From Allolobophora icterica (taxonomy: Eukaryota; Annelida; Clitellata; Crassiclitellata; Lumbricidae), in contig OY744608.1 of the NCBI GenBank assembly GCA_963556255.1, positions 69,756,322 to 69,820,321 of the forward strand: DNA of 64,000 bases. The letters are read 5' to 3'. The notes beneath the pieces are model-generated. The model was given only the letters and a program-made list of their open reading frames with translations. It searched no databases and was not told the DNA's origin. Within the stretch, counting starts at the first letter, position 1, and each line of letters opens with the position of its first letter. The position numbers and the translations under genes were made by a program. Positions 61,801 through 64,000 of the stretch are shown here, one piece after another.

Positions 61801-63783
61801 TCGTCCACTCTTCAACGGGTCGCACTTCATCGGGGCATAATATCCGTATATGACGACTCCGAGTAACGAGCTGAGCGTTATCACGGTGAATATTGCAGGA
61901 ATGTTGAGTAACAGAGCGCTGCGAACGCAATAGGAAATAGCCGAATGCAGAACATTGAAGGAATGTCGGGAGCATACAACGTAAATTTCCTCAATGACTC
62001 TCTGGCTGACTCACCGACTCGAACACTGACTGGCCGACTGACTGACTATGTGAACACGTAGCCTATTTGGACTGGCTTGCTGAATAATTGGCTGGCTTAA
62101 TGACTCGGTGATTAATGGATTAATGGCTGGCTTTCAATGCTAGTCAATATAGTAACAGCTATTTTGACTTTGATATTGTCCTTCATAAAATGTCTAGACT
62201 GTTCAAACGTCTATAAGACAGATCACTAAGTGCGTTGTAAGACTAGCTGACCGACCGGCTTATTTGTGATTGTGTCTTTGAGTTTTTAGAGTCGTTGAAG
62301 TGAATAACATTGTGATTAAAATATTAATTTATTTGAGTATATAGTAGCAAAGATCAATGGTTTCAACTACGAGTTAAAACAAATCAATTGTAATCCAGAG
62401 AATTTCATTCTTTTAAATTTTGGAATACCTCTTGGCATATCGATTACTTACATCGTGGCTTGTTTCATGCTCTTCGTGGACGCGTATCTCTGGATCATTT
62501 GCTGATCGACTGAATAATTAGGAAGCCAGTTGAAGAAATTTGCGACCATCAGCGTCCAGAATGTGTGTCGAATGGTCGGATCCGGGTTGAAACTTTCAAA
62601 GCAACGAGAAAACTGTACACGCTATGTAGTTGTTCAGAAATTAGGCTATATACTAAGTATATAGGTATAGAAGCTGGGGTTCTAGCAGCAAAACAATTGG
62701 TTCATATTTGAAATCATCCTCTGATGCCAAATGCGCTGATTTGATATATTTATGAAAAGATTGCAAAGCACTCTCATCGCTCTCATCTACAACAATCTCC
62801 AGTTTAGTCTCCGGCTGCTCTAAGCCACAGTTGCTTTTTCCGTTCTTACAGATCTTACAATATCCGGGTTGTGATAATGATGATCGCTATTGGCATCTTT
62901 GCAATTCCAAAACACCCCAACTACTGTAGCTTAGTTCTCTGAATCAGAATATTTACGGACAGTTGGCTAGTCAAAAAGAAATAGGTGAGTCACAGATGAG
63001 GTCAGGTTCGGCTCTATTTCCAGATCAGACAGGTAAAAATATGGGTACAGTGGATGATAGTTGGAACAGAGTAACGAGAAGAATCGGTAAAGAGGAACAA
63101 TTGCTGGGGTTTGATTTTGCAGACTACAGTGTCTTCTTTTCCCCAATTGTTGAATAAAAGACTTTGAACAAATCGAAGCAGAGGCAGAATTGTTCGATGC
63201 GTCGCTAGGTCGAGAGCGCCTCTGATGAGTTTCCGTTGAGGCGCTATATAAATCCGTCATTACATTTACATTGGTAAGGTATTAGTCGTAGCTGTGTATC
63301 AGTAACATTGCGATGAAACGATCCTGCTCAAGCTATCATACCAGACAACCAGAGGCGGATCCAGAAGGTCGTCAGGGGGGCAAAAAATTTGACATACCTA
63401 TCATCTCCGAAAAAAAGTTGACCTATCATCGCCCAAAAAAAGATGATGACCTTTTTTTAGTCATTAACCTTTTTACTGTCTTCAGTCTAAATTACCCACA
63501 TCCTATGTACATTTGACTCATCCACGCCTACGGGGGCCCACGCCTGTGTAAACATCATAAAACGGCCATAAAACGCCTGTGTAAATAGAGAAAAATTTCA
63601 AATGGGGGGCCATGGCCGGATTGGCCCCCCCCCTGGATCCGCCCCTGCAGACAACAGCTAATTGATCTTCTACTGAAGATTTCTAGTAAAAATGCTGGCG
63701 ATTCTTTACTCAAAGAATTCGATTCTTCCGTCTTCTTCAGCAAGTTTCCATGCGTTTTCAATTCCTCCCGTCTCAATGCAACC
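55808..63783 (-). CDS. SLC5A8-like: Gene D: SLC5A8-like Na+/solute symporter, exons 6-16 (5' part off the right edge)
   Basis: Exons 6-16 are 63710-63783, 62452-62592, 61783-61918, 61083-61171, 60510-60628, 59795-59865, 59088-59174, 57951-58150, 57190-57290, 56558-56676 and 55808-56098, with the same lengths and phases as genes B and C except the last (291 bp). Landmarks are FNPDPTIRHTFWTL, DQQMIQRYASTKSMKQAT (D-Q where B and C have E-Q), SSISSMLNALATVVWEDIF, VTSDNSTSSYF (N-glycosylation site) and IVQLYTLSYLWY. The tail contains SEEPPVSRENS and ends MEISKL, an S-x-L PDZ pattern that is also a peroxisomal-type SKL tripeptide. For a polytopic plasma-membrane carrier the PDZ reading is more likely. 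It is the most diverged of the visible copies. Exons 1-5 should lie to the right. Confidence 0.92.
57487..57717 (+). repeat. tRNA-derived SINE, plus strand, best-preserved copy
   Basis: A box TGGCTCAGTGG at about 57496, B box GGTTCGAATCC at about 57541, body GCTCGTGGCGCTTCGGCGTG, 3' tail GAGAGGCGCTATAGAAATATCC. It lies in intron 13 of gene D. It is not a tRNA gene because no acceptor stem closes. Confidence 0.88.
58785..58870. repeat. (ATT)n microsatellite
   Basis: About 25 ATT units in intron 12 of gene D. The surrounding 58150-58780 is AT-rich with no exon. Confidence 0.92.
59340..59690. repeat. Polypurine tract (GAAA-rich), about 350 bp
   Basis: Almost only A and G on the plus strand, in intron 11 of gene D. 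The KKEK frames are artefacts. Confidence 0.9.
59866..60509 (-). other. Gene D intron 10
   Basis: AT-rich; no exon or known repeat seen. Confidence 0.45.
61310..61640 (+). pseudogene. LINE ORF2 C-terminal fragment in gene D intron 8
   Basis: One plus frame carries VVGPMTWNGLHTTLG-like sequence and the end has GGGGCGTTATATAAAACTGC. Frames are broken. The flanks show repeated YTATTACCTGATTTG words copied from the exon 8 donor region. Confidence 0.6.
61919..62451 (-). other. Gene D intron 7
   Basis: Irregular CTGGCTGACTGACTG words at 61995-62110; nothing else recognised. Confidence 0.45.
62593..63349 (-). other. Gene D intron 6, right part
   Basis: Holds a repeat tail at 63210-63260 (GAGGCGCTATATAAATCCG); no exon found. 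Confidence 0.45.
63350..63647. mobile_element. hAT-type MITE (298 bp) with exact 8-bp TSD
   Basis: Inverted ends CAGAGGCGGATCCAG and CTGGATCCGCCCCTG, flanked by CAGACAAC at 63342-63349 and 63648-63655. No coding frame. It lies 62 bp from exon 6 of gene D. Confidence 0.93.
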
Positions 63784-64000
63784 CTATGGAAAGGAGCAAG
63801 AAGAATCATAAGCCCACGTTATAATATTGGTGTAAGACATCAACAAATCGTCTTAATTAAAAGGTTTAAATCATTGTATTGAAATATGCTATGTTGAATT
63901 CCATTGCATGCCACTGCATTGTATCTTGCATGACATTGTACTGTATTTAATTGCATTGCCTTGTTTCTTGTATTGCATCGTATTCTATTTAAGTGAATGG

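Overview
The window is animal genomic DNA, probably from a marine invertebrate deuterostome, with an echinoderm as my best guess. The evidence is intron-rich genes, dense LINE/SINE/DNA-transposon debris, a Ty3/gypsy element with the Gmr1-type domain order (a group known from deuterostomes), frequent TAGGCCTA words, and many repeat tails reading GAGGCGCTATATAAAT. There are no bacterial operons, rRNA genes or CRISPR arrays.

The only cellular genes I can support are a head-to-tail array of four paralogous SLC5-family sodium/solute symporters (SLC5A8/SMCT-like), all on the minus strand. Gene A (274-1478) shows only exons 1-2 and continues past the left edge. Gene B (8467-32293) and gene C (36364-49780) are complete, with 16 coding exons each and identical intron phases. 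Gene D (55808-63783) shows exons 6-16 and continues past the right edge. I found no stop or frameshift in the exons I translated. The copies differ most in the cytoplasmic tail: gene B has lost 56 codons in frame compared with gene C. Intron 4 of genes B and C starts with GC instead of GT.

The space between and inside the genes is transposon-rich. A nearly intact, very young LTR retrotransposon (21837-28297, minus strand, sense to the host gene) lies in intron 3 of gene B. It carries one 1627-aa gag-pol frame with integrase upstream of reverse transcriptase. Its two 432-bp LTRs differ at one position by eye, and the LTR promoter carries CRE-like, heat-shock-element-like and TATA-like motifs. 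Several hAT-type elements with 8-bp target duplications can be dated against empty sites in paralogous sequence (2746-2954, 4247-6886, 29604-29869), and two more have clear 8-bp duplications (4460-4916, 63350-63647). One TIR family sits inside (AT)n runs (15208-16732, 37626-39853). There are also many broken LINE 3' ends, tRNA-headed SINEs, and large micro- and minisatellites.

Layout: 1-1478 gene A; 1479-8466 intergenic (LINE pieces and nested hAT elements); 8467-32293 gene B with the LTR element at 21837-28297; 32294-36363 intergenic, a paralogue of 1479-8466; 36364-49780 gene C; 49781-55807 intergenic (LINE/SINE fragments and a 0.6-kb microsatellite); 55808-64000 gene D. The repeated flanks show that the duplicated unit was a gene plus its intergenic DNA.
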